Both the position numbers and the translations under genes were made by a program. Of a stretch of 64,000 nucleotides of DNA, positions 16,115 to 25,744 are shown piece by piece. Origin of the DNA: Nonlabens dokdonensis DSW-6 (GTDB lineage Bacteria; Bacteroidota; Bacteroidia; Flavobacteriales; Flavobacteriaceae); the NCBI RefSeq assembly GCF_000332115.1, contig NC_020156.1:3349501-3413500 (forward strand), written 5' to 3'. The notes beneath the pieces are model-generated. The model did not search any database and was not told where the DNA came from. It was given only the letters and a program-made list of their open reading frames with translations. The stretch's first letter is position 1. Each line of letters begins with the position of its first letter.

Positions 16115-18118
16115 TTAAGTGATGGAGCTGTCTGTCTTATTCAAATCTTCCAGAATATTATCGGCAGCATTGATGGCAAGTGCTGCGATGGTTAAGGTAG
16201 GATTTGCTGTAGTAATGGTAGGGAAAATACCGCTTCCTACGAGATACAAATTGCTGTGATCCCAAGTTTGCTGGCGCTCATTGACCACAGAGTTTTCTTT
16301 AGTGGTTCCCATGCGATAGGTTCCTACGATGTGACCAGCGCCATAAAACTTATAGTTCTCGCCTTTGTACTGGAAATTTGTAGAGGTAAGCTCCTTATCA
16401 GTATCTGTGACGTTAAAAACTGGCTTATCGGCAGGTTTGGTATATTCTGTGGCGCCTAAAGCATCATAGATTTGAGTAGAAACTTCCTTTGCCGATGTAA
16501 ATGCATTCCGCACATAATCTTCTTCTATTTTGTACGTAACTTTAGGTCTAGGCAATCCTAAATTATCTGTGAGCGTATCAGAAAGTTCTACGCGGTTTTT
16601 AGGATTAGGCAATTGTTCTATTAAATAACCTAAGCGAATTTGTCTGGTGAAAATACCGTTTAAATTTTGGGTCAGTGCATCGCCAAAAAGCTGCGCATTA
16701 TCTGGTAAATCGGGATTGAATTTAAGACTCTTGCCTTGTGGGCCAGTTCCAGCGGCATTAGTTTGCGAGTTGTTCTGACCGAAAACAAAGTCGGCTAGCG
16801 TGGTAAAAGGATCGTTTGCTGCCCATTGCCAGCCTTCGTTTCCTATTTCAATCCTATAAGCAGATCGATCTGCACGGAATGCGCCATCTCTTAAGGTTTC
16901 TATTCCAGACGTAGAAAGCGGTCCTCTGAATGGATAGACTGGATTTTTTGCCAACGCCCAAGACAAGTACATGATATGATCCATTAAATTTCTTCCTACT
17001 TGGTCGCTGCTGTTAGCCACTCCATTAGGGAAATTGACATTATTTTTAGACATCAGGAGCAACTTAGGCGTTTCAATCGCATGCGCTGCGATAACATATT
17101 TTGTTGCTGTTACGGTACCATTTCCTGTGGAGTCGCCAGTTTGCGTATCATAAGTAATGTAATCGATACCGCTTATCTGGTCGGTATCAACATCTACCTG
17201 AATATTACTTGCCACATGTTGATATAACACATCTACATTGCCAGTTTGTAAAGCTCTAGCTAGTGTTACCGTCGCATCGTATTTTGCCTGAATCGGGCAA
17301 ATAGGAATACAGTTGGTATTTCCTGCACACTGACGTCTTTCTCCTGGTCTGGAATTTCTTCCTTGTGGAGTAGGAGTAGTGTAGATTTCTGTATTATCTA
17401 TAGTCATATTTTTTACGTGAGTAGTAAAATCATTATCTACTAAAGATTCATCTATTGCCGGCATAGGATAATCATAGTCGGCTCCAAAAGTTTGCTGTCC
17501 GTCAAAACCGCTGTACAATTTATCTAATTGTTGTTTACTACCAGCGACGCCTATTTCATCGGTTGCTTTTTCATAATACGGAACAAGTTTATCATAGAAG
17601 GCTTTTCCGCCAGGCCAGTCGACACCAACGCCGTATTTAGATTTCATCACAAAATCATTAGGTATAAAACGCAAACTTGTTCCTAACCAGTGCCAGGTCG
17701 TCCCACCACCGATGCGCTCGTAAGAACTTGCAAATGCAAAGTTGGCATCTGGACTATCTGGCGATAACACACCAGGCTGATCTTGATAATCAAAGTAACA
17801 CTGCTTGGGCTTGCGCCAAGAATCGATTTGTAAAACCGTGTAGCGCGGTGTGTTTTCCTTCCCAGGATCTGGTAATCCAAGAGGATTATCTGCAGTTGAG
17901 GAATTTGGGTCTTGCGTACTTGGTGGATAAGGAGATTCTGGAGTTTTTGCGTTTGCTTTAAAGAAGGTTTTCATGTAATTGCTTCTGTCTGCTGGTACTT
18001 TGGGTCCTGCTTCTAGAATTAGTACTTTTTTACCTTGCTTTCCTAAGTTATATGCGATAATGGCGCCAGCAATACCAGAGCCTACAATAACAACGTCGTA
18101 ATTTTTTTCTTGTGCCAT
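16115..18118 (-). CDS. GMC-family FAD dehydrogenase, large subunit
   Basis: 667 residues. The FAD motif is at the N-terminus (DVVIVGSGIAGAIIAYNLGKQGKKVLILEAG). GMC signatures follow (SYERIGGGTTWHWLG), with the C-terminal GTYRMGTTKENSVVNERQQTWDHSNLYLVGSGIFPTITTANPTLTIAALA. C264, C270 and C274 (RRQCAGNTNCIPICP) match the cysteine cluster that binds [3Fe-4S] in FAD glucose and fructose dehydrogenases. It is the catalytic subunit of a three-part sugar or alcohol dehydrogenase that passes electrons to a cytochrome, with the small subunit and the cytochrome encoded directly upstream. No Tat signal is visible, so export may depend on a partner. The substrate cannot be predicted. Confidence 0.88.
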   Translation of the reverse strand: MAQEKNYDVVIVGSGIAGAIIAYNLGKQGKKVLILEAGPKVPADRSNYMKTFFKANAKTPESPYPPSTQDPNSSTADNPLGLPDPGKENTPRYTVLQIDSWRKPKQCYFDYQDQPGVLSPDSPDANFAFASSYERIGGGTTWHWLGTSLRFIPNDFVMKSKYGVGVDWPGGKAFYDKLVPYYEKATDEIGVAGSKQQLDKLYSGFDGQQTFGADYDYPMPAIDESLVDNDFTTHVKNMTIDNTEIYTTPTPQGRNSRPGERRQCAGNTNCIPICPIQAKYDATVTLARALQTGNVDVLYQHVASNIQVDVDTDQISGIDYITYDTQTGDSTGNGTVTATKYVIAAHAIETPKLLLMSKNNVNFPNGVANSSDQVGRNLMDHIMYLSWALAKNPVYPFRGPLSTSGIETLRDGAFRADRSAYRIEIGNEGWQWAANDPFTTLADFVFGQNNSQTNAAGTGPQGKSLKFNPDLPDNAQLFGDALTQNLNGIFTRQIRLGYLIEQLPNPKNRVELSDTLTDNLGLPRPKVTYKIEEDYVRNAFTSAKEVSTQIYDALGATEYTKPADKPVFNVTDTDKELTSTNFQYKGENYKFYGAGHIVGTYRMGTTKENSVVNERQQTWDHSNLYLVGSGIFPTITTANPTLTIAALAINAADNILEDLNKTDSSIT

Positions 18119-18122
18119 GATA

Positions 18123-18599
18123 TTAACTGTTTGATTTACCTAAATATTGATTTAACGGCGCTGGTGCTTCTGACCAGTAACCGTATCTGTAATTGGAACT
18201 TCCCATAGGATGAGATTGCATGACTTGCCACACCAGACCTGCGTTATAACTTTTAGTAGAAAGTAAAACGCTGCTGGTTGATGTACCATCTGCCGAAAGC
18301 GTAGGCCATGCGCCTGAATACCATAAGAAAATAAGTTTTCTACAGGCAAGAACAAAGTCGGCACCGTTTGTTGCAGCGAGCATTTGTTCTCCTATCATTT
18401 GAGATGAGTTATTACTATCTGAAGCGAGAGTAGCGTATTTATCTAAGATAGAAGTGGCAAGCGCTGTCCCAGTTTTTTCTGTCCATGCGGCGAGATATTC
18501 TTCTTTTACATTGATTTGGTCTATAGTTGGTGCTATGATGGAACTATCAAAGCCCGTAAGCACCGCACTTAAGCCTGTGAATTGTTGCATTGTATTCAT
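18123..18599 (-). CDS. FAD-SLDH-type small subunit of the GMC dehydrogenase
   Basis: 158 residues. The sequence from FTGLSAVLTGFDSSIIAP to the C-terminal YWSEAPAPLNQYLG has the layout of sorbitol/fructose/gluconate dehydrogenase small subunits (FAD-SLDH family). These fold around the large subunit and carry it across the membrane. The family's twin-arginine signal is absent here. The start is 21 bases after the cytochrome-gene stop, and the stop is 4 bases before the GMC start, so all three form one operon. Confidence 0.75.
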   Translation of the reverse strand: MNTMQQFTGLSAVLTGFDSSIIAPTIDQINVKEEYLAAWTEKTGTALATSILDKYATLASDSNNSSQMIGEQMLAATNGADFVLACRKLIFLWYSGAWPTLSADGTSTSSVLLSTKSYNAGLVWQVMQSHPMGSSNYRYGYWSEAPAPLNQYLGKSNS

Positions 18600-18620
18600 G
18601 AGATGAGATTTGGATGGTTA

Positions 18621-19997
18621 TTATTTTTTAGTCTGCGCACGTTGAAGCAGGTAGGTGAAATCAGAAAATCTACCAGAAGTCATGCTTGCATTATTATGAC
18701 ATGCGATACAACTGCTGGAAGTTTGTTCTACCGTTCCTTGAATATAGGTTTCTAGTGTGGTATTGGCTAAAAAGCTAGGAGCAGGTTTTCCTGTAGGATC
18801 GCTTACACTTGTTGCATCTGTAGGCCATTGTGTACTTATCAGATCATAATTTGCCCATACAGAACCTGGAACGGCATTTTCTAAAAGTGCATGATACTTA
18901 TCATTCAACGCTTTTGCATCATCTGTAATAGGAATCACACGTTCTATTTGTGATGGAGTAGTGTAGGGAATCGCTGGATTCCAAGGTCTTGCTGGCGGCT
19001 CATTAACTTCCATGTCGCTATTTGCGTCATAAAAATTGTAGAAATCCTTATCGGCAGTTTCATTTTGAGTTGGTACATTGTCTTTGTGTTCAAAAGTAGA
19101 CCAAACCCATTGCGGCTCATCTTCTGTTTTATGAGCGATATGGAAACCTACTAATCCTACTTCAACTAGCTCGCAGGCAGGTTTTACACCGCTTTGTTCT
19201 TCTGGATTGTTATACACCAGCGCCATGGTCGTATGGAATTTACTGGAATCATATTTTCCACCCATTTTTACCCATGCTGACTTCACCATAATTGCACCGA
19301 CTTTATCGTTACTGGTACTGCTTGAAGGAAAATCGGCATCTTTATTATAAATCGCTTGCCCTTTTTTGTTATATAGTTTGTTGTCCACGATGTAATCAAA
19401 CATCGATTGATTAGTAAAAATCTCATATCGCGTATACTGACCGTTTTGATCAATGAGTGGTCCGGTTTGGAAAGGTTCTCCACTTTCATCTAGAACATTA
19501 GGTGTCTTTCCTACTTGAGTCAACGAAATTTGCGCTTTGCTAAAATCGCTACCATTTAAATGGTCGCAAACTACTGGTGGCGGGACATCTTCATTCCATC
19601 CTTTGGGTTGTGCGCCGTTTTTTAGAAAAATGTCCCGACTACTTTTCCAGGATTGCCATACGGTAAGTGCATTTTGATCTTGGCCTATGACCATATTGGT
19701 ATTAGGAGTTCCGTCTTCATTTGCTGGCCAGTTTAAAGCTATAAAGGATTCCCATGAGAACACATCAAAATCATGTTGTAAAGATTCTAATGTTGGTGGC
19801 TGTGTAGAAACCGTAATTTCTAATGGAACGGTGGAACTTAAGGAGTCATTTGCTAGAGCAACAAGTTCCGTAGTTTCTGCTACTGCTTCGCTACTTTCTA
19901 CATCGTCTTTGTTTGGGTCTTTTTCATTAACCTGTTTACAGGATGAAATCAATATTAGTATTCCAACTAATACGACATACTCAATTGTTTTTTTCAT
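18621..19997 (-). CDS. lipoprotein with a C-terminal cytochrome c motif
   Basis: 458 residues, first gene of the operon. A lipoprotein signal (MKKTIEYVVLVGILILISSCKQ) precedes a low-complexity acidic stretch. The central 300 residues (LESLQHDFDVFSWESFIALNWPAN, DNVPTQNETADKDFYNF) match no family I know. One haem site, CIACH, lies near residue 433 (SSSCIACHNNASMTSG). It is probably anchored in the periplasm and accepts electrons from the GMC subunit. A Met ligand for the haem is likely in NNASMTSG. The operon has the shared upstream motif ahead of it. Confidence 0.8.
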   Translation of the reverse strand: MKKTIEYVVLVGILILISSCKQVNEKDPNKDDVESSEAVAETTELVALANDSLSSTVPLEITVSTQPPTLESLQHDFDVFSWESFIALNWPANEDGTPNTNMVIGQDQNALTVWQSWKSSRDIFLKNGAQPKGWNEDVPPPVVCDHLNGSDFSKAQISLTQVGKTPNVLDESGEPFQTGPLIDQNGQYTRYEIFTNQSMFDYIVDNKLYNKKGQAIYNKDADFPSSSTSNDKVGAIMVKSAWVKMGGKYDSSKFHTTMALVYNNPEEQSGVKPACELVEVGLVGFHIAHKTEDEPQWVWSTFEHKDNVPTQNETADKDFYNFYDANSDMEVNEPPARPWNPAIPYTTPSQIERVIPITDDAKALNDKYHALLENAVPGSVWANYDLISTQWPTDATSVSDPTGKPAPSFLANTTLETYIQGTVEQTSSSCIACHNNASMTSGRFSDFTYLLQRAQTKK

Positions 19998-20061
19998 GAT
20001 AGAGAATTTTGGTTGGTGGTTCTAAATTAGAAAAAGTTATGTTAAATAAAGTACTTTTGTT

Positions 20062-20094
20062 CAGTAACCTGTTGATATTTGGGTAATTATACCC
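20062..20094 (-). promoter_or_regulatory. shared upstream motif, copy 2 (GMC operon)
   Basis: The minus strand reads TAATTACCCAAATATCAACA then GGTTACT, 65 bases upstream of the cytochrome gene start. Strong match to copies at 8763 and 15861; likely a regulator site controlling both oxidase operons. Confidence 0.55.
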
Positions 20095-20145
20095 ATAAAT
20101 GTTAAAGAATAATGATGAAATCGAGCTGATAATTTGATTTGTTCT

Positions 20146-20161
20146 CGCTTTCGCGAAAGCG
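20146..20161. repeat. 16-bp palindromic repeat, perfect copy
   Basis: CGCTTTCGCGAAAGCG between the divergent GMC and dab operons, flanked by TTCT and GAATT. Confidence 0.95.
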
Positions 20162-20315
20162 GAATTAAAAACCATCTACCCAATAAAAGGTAAAGATTTG
20201 AGGGATTGAAAATGTGACTTTGAGAGTTTATAATTGTTTGTAGAGATGGTCTAACTATAAATTATACTTATAGATAATATATAAAATATAAATTAAAATT
20301 AATCTATTAATATTC

Positions 20316-20324
20316 TAATATTTG
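20316..20324 (+). promoter_or_regulatory. candidate -7 box for dabBA
   Basis: TAATATTTG, one base longer than TAnnTTTG, about 36 bases upstream of the dabB start. A weak match; no clear -33 element. Confidence 0.35.
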
Positions 20325-20359
20325 CAACGTCAAATGAATTGATGCCCTAAAATTTACTT

Positions 20360-21844
20360 ATGACTTCACATAACAATTTGCTCACGGATGCCTCGGTAGC
20401 ATCACAGGCCAACAGCCCAGCAAATAGTTCGCAACAGCTCTCCAAAATATTTAATGTCGTTCTATGGCTTTCTTGCCTGATTAATATAGGTGTGCTGGTT
20501 TTCTTTTTTCCAGATATCCCAGAATGGAATTACAACAATCTACTTATTATCAATGGTTTTACTGTTCTTATATGGGCAACGGTGACGTTTTTTAGCGCTT
20601 TGATAAGCAGTTATTCTAAGAATTATTTAATTGGCTTCAGGTACGCCAGCCGATTTAAATTGTTAAGTTTTGGATTTACATTAGCCTTAATGCTATTTGT
20701 AATGTCTAACCATGTCGCATTAATCATATTGAGCTGGCTTTTGATAGGGTTTTTAATGTCTCGATTAATAGGAGTCGATAGAGAATGGGCTGAAGCGAGA
20801 GAAGCAGCAAAATTCACTCTAAAGTATTTTCTAGCAGGAACCTTTTTTCTAGCCGCTGGATTAGGCTTGCTAGCATTCCAATTAGATAATTACTTCTTAA
20901 AGGAGATGATAACGCAATTAGACAATCTTCCTTATCATATCGTTCTTATTGCTGCTATTTGTATCATCATTGCTGCAATCATACAATCTGCGATTTATCC
21001 TTTTCACAAATGGTTGTTATCTGCCATGACGTCGCCTACGCCGGCATCTGCTTTGATGCATGCTGGATTTGTAAACGGTTCTGGAATTTTACTCGCCTTG
21101 TTTGCCTCACTTATTTTTGTATCTGAAACACATGAAGTTCTTTTGATTATAGGCGGTCTTACGGCAATCATGGCTCAATTTACTAAGCTGATTCAAGTGA
21201 ATGTAAAACATAAATTAGCTTGTTCAACTATCGCACAAATGGGTTTTATGATCATGCAGTGTGGTCTAGGATTCTATAATGCAGCAGTGGTACATTTGAT
21301 TCTTCATGGTTTTTATAAGGCTTATTTATTTCTATCTTCTGGAGAAGAAATAAAACATTCCGCACCTCAAGAATCAAAGCGAATTCTCATCAAACCTTTG
21401 CAAGCTGTAGCTGTACTGATTTTTGGAACTATTGCGGCAATTTTCTTCTCATTTATCACAGGAAAAGGTACGGCGCTAGACAGCGGTATTTTTTTAACAC
21501 TTATCGTGGCTATTACCGTAGGTCAAGTGACTTATAATATAGTGAAAGAGAAAAGTCTTTCTACCGGACAAAAAATCATAATTCCAGCTGTATTATTTCT
21601 ATTAGGAATAGGTGCATACGGCTTGATGTATAACGCAGTAACAGCTATAATGAGTGATATGCCATACGTAGCACAAGCTTTACCGTTAAGCGCTGTTCAA
21701 ATAATATTTGGAATCGTGTTTTTGTTAGGTTTCTTTATCATGAAATTGGGTTATTACAGGAAAATACCATGGCTGTATGTGAAACTCCTGAATGATTCAC
21801 AACCTTATAAAAAGACCATTTTAACCTATAAATCAAAATCCTAA
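20360..21844 (+). CDS. dabB: DabB-like proton-conducting membrane subunit
   Basis: 494 residues with about 13 hydrophobic segments. The core matches the proton-pumping antiporter family (NuoL/MrpA-like): AAIIQSAIYPFHKWLLSAMTSPTPASALMHAGFVNGSGILLA, then KLIQVNVKHKLACSTIAQMGFMIMQCG. The conserved lysines and histidines of the proton channel are present. In DAB systems this subunit supplies proton flow to energise DabA. The gene overlaps dabA (stop TAA at 21842-21844, ATG at 21844), so the two are translationally coupled. It starts about 35 bases after a TAATATTTG box. Confidence 0.87.
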   Translation: MTSHNNLLTDASVASQANSPANSSQQLSKIFNVVLWLSCLINIGVLVFFFPDIPEWNYNNLLIINGFTVLIWATVTFFSALISSYSKNYLIGFRYASRFKLLSFGFTLALMLFVMSNHVALIILSWLLIGFLMSRLIGVDREWAEAREAAKFTLKYFLAGTFFLAAGLGLLAFQLDNYFLKEMITQLDNLPYHIVLIAAICIIIAAIIQSAIYPFHKWLLSAMTSPTPASALMHAGFVNGSGILLALFASLIFVSETHEVLLIIGGLTAIMAQFTKLIQVNVKHKLACSTIAQMGFMIMQCGLGFYNAAVVHLILHGFYKAYLFLSSGEEIKHSAPQESKRILIKPLQAVAVLIFGTIAAIFFSFITGKGTALDSGIFLTLIVAITVGQVTYNIVKEKSLSTGQKIIIPAVLFLLGIGAYGLMYNAVTAIMSDMPYVAQALPLSAVQIIFGIVFLLGFFIMKLGYYRKIPWLYVKLLNDSQPYKKTILTYKSKS

Positions 21845-24207
21845 TGCTACCAATTGAAATATCAAAAGCTGTAGAACAAGCGGCAAAGGTGATAGGTAAA
21901 ACCTGGCCTTTGTATTCTTTTGTAACATCTAATCCGCTTACTGGATATGAGTCGTCTCATTTTAGAGATGCCGTTGCAAGCGCTAAGCATTACTTAAATG
22001 CCAAAGTCTTTCCTGATGCGACAGTATTTAAGACAGCATTTGATAATGGAGAAATAGATAATAATGTTCTCAATAATTTGCTCAAGGAAAATGGCTGGAA
22101 TGAATCTCCTCATTTTTATCTCGATCAAATGAGTCAAGATAGAGTAGAAGAACGCACTACAGATCGTGAGTTAGACCTAATCATGGCTAAATGGCTGGCT
22201 GCTTTTATGGATGAAGGACTGGCAGAGTGGTCCATGCCAGGCAAAGAAGAAGGTTTTTATAAGTCATGGCGAAAACTCGCTAAATACGATAGGTCTTTAA
22301 AAATAGATAAGAAAAGCCCACTTCCTGAGAACGGTGAAGAAGCCTTGACTCAATTGCTCAACGATTACCCTAAAGAGCAGTGGCAAGAATTATGTACCCA
22401 ACATCTTGCTGCATTACCAGGATGGACTGGATACATTAATTATAGAACTGAAGCCGCTTCTGGATGGCAATTGCAATACCCTATAGATCTTGTACAGTAT
22501 CTCGCAGTACGATTGACTATTGCCAAGAGCATGAAAATCAATTTTTTAAATGACGCTAAGCCAACCGACGAAATTGCTGATACTTCTTTAAAGTATATTT
22601 GGTTAAAAGCATGGGAACGCAGCTGGCAGAATTATATGATCTCGGTCGCTTCTCAAAATAGTAATGCATTAGCATCTACTGATGTACCAGACGCTCAACT
22701 CGTTTTTTGTATTGATACGAGATCTGAATTGATAAGAAGGCATGTAGAAGCTCAAGGAAACTATGAGACTTATGGCTATGCCGGTTTCTTTGGTATTGCC
22801 ATGGATTACACTAACTTAGAAGATAATATAACTAGAAAATCTTGTCCACCAATTGTAGGTTCTGCCTACGAGGTAACGGAAAGCGCCATGGCTGGAAAAG
22901 ATACCGAAATGGCCGCTTTTGAAAAGAAAAATGATTTGGCTAAGTTCAGGAATTACTTCTTGAAGAGAATGAAGAACATGTTGCCATCTACTTTTGGATT
23001 TGTAGAAGGAGCAGGCTTTTTCTATGGTTTTTCATTACTAGGACGTACTTTGAAATCAGGAAGTTTATACCGCAGAAAGAACAAAAAAGATACCTCGTTT
23101 GAGAATATAACTTCGCCACAAATCAATTGCACTGGAGAATCGGCTTCTTCTGACGGAATCCCGTTAGCAGATAAAGTTGCCATTGTAAAAGGAGCTTTTG
23201 ATTTGACTGGTTGGAAGAAATTTGCGCCATTAGTAGTTTTTGCTGGTCACGGAAGTCATACAGCAAACAACCCATTTGGTTCTAGTCTCGATTGTGGTGC
23301 TTGTGCTGCAAGTCCCGGAAGACATAATGCAAGAATGCTCGCAAAACTGGCTAATTTAAAAGAAGTAAGAGCAGAGTTAGCTGCTCAACATCAAATAGTT
23401 ATACCTAAAGAAACCGTTTTTGTAGGAGCAGAGCATAATACAACAACAGATGAAATTGAACTGTTTGATATAGAAGTACCTGCTAGTCATAAAGCTCCGT
23501 TGGCCGATTTGAAAGAGAGCTTAAAAAAAGCCCAACAAACCGCAGCAAAGAATAGACTAGGAGTAAAGGACTCTGTCGGATTGGCAGAAAAAAAAGCCAA
23601 TAATTGGAGTGAAACAAGACCAGAATGGGGATTGGCAAAAAATGCTGGATTTATAGTAGCGCCAAGATCCTTGACTAAAAATGAAAATTTACACAGCAGG
23701 TGTTTTTTACATTCTTATGATTGGCAACAAGATATCACTGGTGCGGCGTTAGAAGGAATCATGCAAGGACCAATGGTAGTAACGCAATGGATCAACAATC
23801 ATTATTATTTCAGTACGGTTGATAATAAAACCTTCGGAGGCGGAACTAAAATCACTCAAAACGTAACTGGTCGTTATGGAGTATTGCAAGGAAATGGCGG
23901 CGACCTAAAAATGGGATTGCCTTTACAATCGGTGAGTGAAACAGATTCAAAATTGTACCATCAGCCGCTGCGATTATCGGTATTAATAAATGCACCACTG
24001 CCAAAAGTTATTGATATCTTATCACGCAATGCGCATTTACAAACCTTATTAGATAATGAGTGGATTTATCTAATGGTTATGGACCCAACAGATGATAACA
24101 GCATTAAAACCTATGAAAAAGGAATGCAATGGTCGCTATCGTCTCAAAAACAAGACGCTGTATTGTCCTCAAAAACACCTGATTCAGAAATGGTTGTGGC
24201 GGTTTAA
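21844..24207 (+). CDS. dabA: DabA-like inorganic carbon accumulation subunit (DUF2309)
   Basis: 787 residues. The zinc-site residues of DabA are all present: C289 and D291 in FCIDTRSELIRRHVE, H469 in FAGHGSHTANNP and C484 in SLDCGACAASPGRHNARML. Their spacing (C-x-D, then H to C 15 apart) equals the C351/D353/H524/C539 set reported for Halothiobacillus DabA. The protein is a distant beta-carbonic-anhydrase relative that takes up CO2 vectorially as bicarbonate. In a heterotroph it likely feeds anaplerotic carboxylation; a PEP carboxylase gene lies 19 kb away. Confidence 0.9.
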   Translation: MLPIEISKAVEQAAKVIGKTWPLYSFVTSNPLTGYESSHFRDAVASAKHYLNAKVFPDATVFKTAFDNGEIDNNVLNNLLKENGWNESPHFYLDQMSQDRVEERTTDRELDLIMAKWLAAFMDEGLAEWSMPGKEEGFYKSWRKLAKYDRSLKIDKKSPLPENGEEALTQLLNDYPKEQWQELCTQHLAALPGWTGYINYRTEAASGWQLQYPIDLVQYLAVRLTIAKSMKINFLNDAKPTDEIADTSLKYIWLKAWERSWQNYMISVASQNSNALASTDVPDAQLVFCIDTRSELIRRHVEAQGNYETYGYAGFFGIAMDYTNLEDNITRKSCPPIVGSAYEVTESAMAGKDTEMAAFEKKNDLAKFRNYFLKRMKNMLPSTFGFVEGAGFFYGFSLLGRTLKSGSLYRRKNKKDTSFENITSPQINCTGESASSDGIPLADKVAIVKGAFDLTGWKKFAPLVVFAGHGSHTANNPFGSSLDCGACAASPGRHNARMLAKLANLKEVRAELAAQHQIVIPKETVFVGAEHNTTTDEIELFDIEVPASHKAPLADLKESLKKAQQTAAKNRLGVKDSVGLAEKKANNWSETRPEWGLAKNAGFIVAPRSLTKNENLHSRCFLHSYDWQQDITGAALEGIMQGPMVVTQWINNHYYFSTVDNKTFGGGTKITQNVTGRYGVLQGNGGDLKMGLPLQSVSETDSKLYHQPLRLSVLINAPLPKVIDILSRNAHLQTLLDNEWIYLMVMDPTDDNSIKTYEKGMQWSLSSQKQDAVLSSKTPDSEMVVAV

Positions 24208-24230
24208 TTGAGATAATTTTATTACATATA

Positions 24231-24262
24231 GTAAAGAGAACTAAAATAGTTCTCTTTACTTA
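24231..24262 (+). terminator. hairpin terminator after dabA
   Basis: Perfect 13-bp stem GTAAAGAGAACTA / TAGTTCTCTTTAC with an AAA loop, 23 bases after the dabA stop. The T-tract is short, so it may work in either direction for the convergent genes. Confidence 0.7.
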
Positions 24263-24318
24263 ATCAAACTTTTCCTGTTGGAAATGTAAGTCACCTAGGA
24301 GAGTGGCTTCATTAATTT

Positions 24319-25494
24319 TTAGCCCATCAATTTATTTTTAACCGTTTTAATGTGTTGATCAATTCTGTGAGTTGTTATATCCATCTCCTTTGCTTTATTA
24401 AAGTATTCTAAAGCCTTATTATAAGAACCGTTATCGTAATGATAAATACCAAAATTAAGATAGCAATAGGAATTGGTACCATCTAAACTCATTGATTTGT
24501 TAAGGTCAGATAATCCTTCTTTAAAATGACCGAGTTTGATTTTTGATAAACCTCGATTATTATAAGCATATGCAAATTCATTTTCTAGTGAAATAACTTC
24601 ATTAAAATCTATCATTGCGCTTTTATAATTTTCAATTAAATTATAAGTATAACCTCGATTATTTAATGCAATTGTATTTGTAGGATTTAGTTCTACAGCC
24701 ATATTATAATCTGTAATAGCTTCCTGATAATTACCAAAGTGGGATTTTAGCAAGCCTGAACAAGCATAGTCATTTGAGTTGTATTCTTCTCTTTTTTCGT
24801 TAAAAAAAATATCGTTAATTTTTAGTGCATTATTATAATCTCTCAATTGGTAATAGCTATTCCATATCAATCTGTAAACAATACTTTCATTAAAGCCTTT
24901 ATTTAAAGCATTTTCAAACTGTACAACCGCCAAATCATACTGTTTATTATTATACAATTCTATACCTAGATTGTATTCTGCTGTAAATGATCTAAGTATC
25001 AAAAGATCAATTATTTGCTTGCCATCATTATAAGTTTGTGTATTGTCATGAAGTACTATTGGTGTGCTATTTGGAATTATATTAATGAAGAAATCGTAAT
25101 AAGTAGAAAAGTTGAATACAAATAGCCCCATTTTGATACCATCATTAATATTAGTACAAAAAATGATATAAGATAATACAAGAGATAAGGTTAATGATGC
25201 AATTGGTCCCATGAAGGTAATAAGCAATTGCCTATTTATAGAAACAGACTCTTCTATAATACAAAGTCCAGTTCCCCAATGATTGGTGTTTTTATTGAAA
25301 AATAATTCCAATCTAGCAATCTTGAGCTTTAAACTTTTTTCTGGATCGCCGTATGATCCTATGTATAAAGTAACTTTCTTGTTAGTAAATAGTAAAGCAG
25401 GAATTCCATGACCTAATTCATGAATCAGAGTAGATACAGGTCTTACAATGAGGAAAAACGCAAGTAATATAAATATCAAGTAAACAATTCCCAT
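24319..25494 (-). CDS. M50-type membrane metalloprotease fused to TPR repeats
   Basis: 391 residues. An N-terminal membrane helix carries HELGH (H25, E26, H29), the zinc motif of site-2 proteases. Three more hydrophobic segments follow, and IIPNSTPIVLHDNTQTYNDGKQ resembles the N-x-x-P...N-D-G segment that supplies the third ligand (the D of NDGK). From about residue 180 to the end are at least six TPR units (AEYNLGIELYNNKQYDLAVVQFENALN and similar). The fusion suggests a cytoplasmic TPR platform that recruits a substrate, such as an anti-sigma factor. The gene is single, with a long TPR half. Confidence 0.8.
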   Translation of the reverse strand: MGIVYLIFILLAFFLIVRPVSTLIHELGHGIPALLFTNKKVTLYIGSYGDPEKSLKLKIARLELFFNKNTNHWGTGLCIIEESVSINRQLLITFMGPIASLTLSLVLSYIIFCTNINDGIKMGLFVFNFSTYYDFFINIIPNSTPIVLHDNTQTYNDGKQIIDLLILRSFTAEYNLGIELYNNKQYDLAVVQFENALNKGFNESIVYRLIWNSYYQLRDYNNALKINDIFFNEKREEYNSNDYACSGLLKSHFGNYQEAITDYNMAVELNPTNTIALNNRGYTYNLIENYKSAMIDFNEVISLENEFAYAYNNRGLSKIKLGHFKEGLSDLNKSMSLDGTNSYCYLNFGIYHYDNGSYNKALEYFNKAKEMDITTHRIDQHIKTVKNKLMG

Positions 25495-25744
25495 TTACTA
25501 TTTGTGTTATTAGATATTTGTGATTTTATTTTTCAAATATGCGATTAATATTTACAGTGATGGCTATTTTAAATTGCATATCTGTTTCTGAAGAACAATG
25601 ATTTGTTAATGTACGATTCTTATAAAACATTATGTGATAGCTACAGTTGCTTGTAACAAAGGCTTTACAATAGATATATTTGAACTATAATATATATTAT
25701 GTCAAATAGGATGTTTAGGAATGTTATCGCTATTCAAACTAGAT

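Larger units (their letters stand above)
19998..20359. other. intergenic region between divergent operons
   Basis: Separates the GMC operon and dabB, which are transcribed away from each other. It contains the shared motif (20062-20094), a palindrome (20146-20161) and a candidate dabB promoter (20316-20324). No ORF is credible. Confidence 0.7.

Noticed and set aside
17677..17961. 94-residue plus-strand ORF within the GMC gene
   Set aside because: Antisense to a conserved FAD enzyme region (GGGTTWHWLG) and without coding character.
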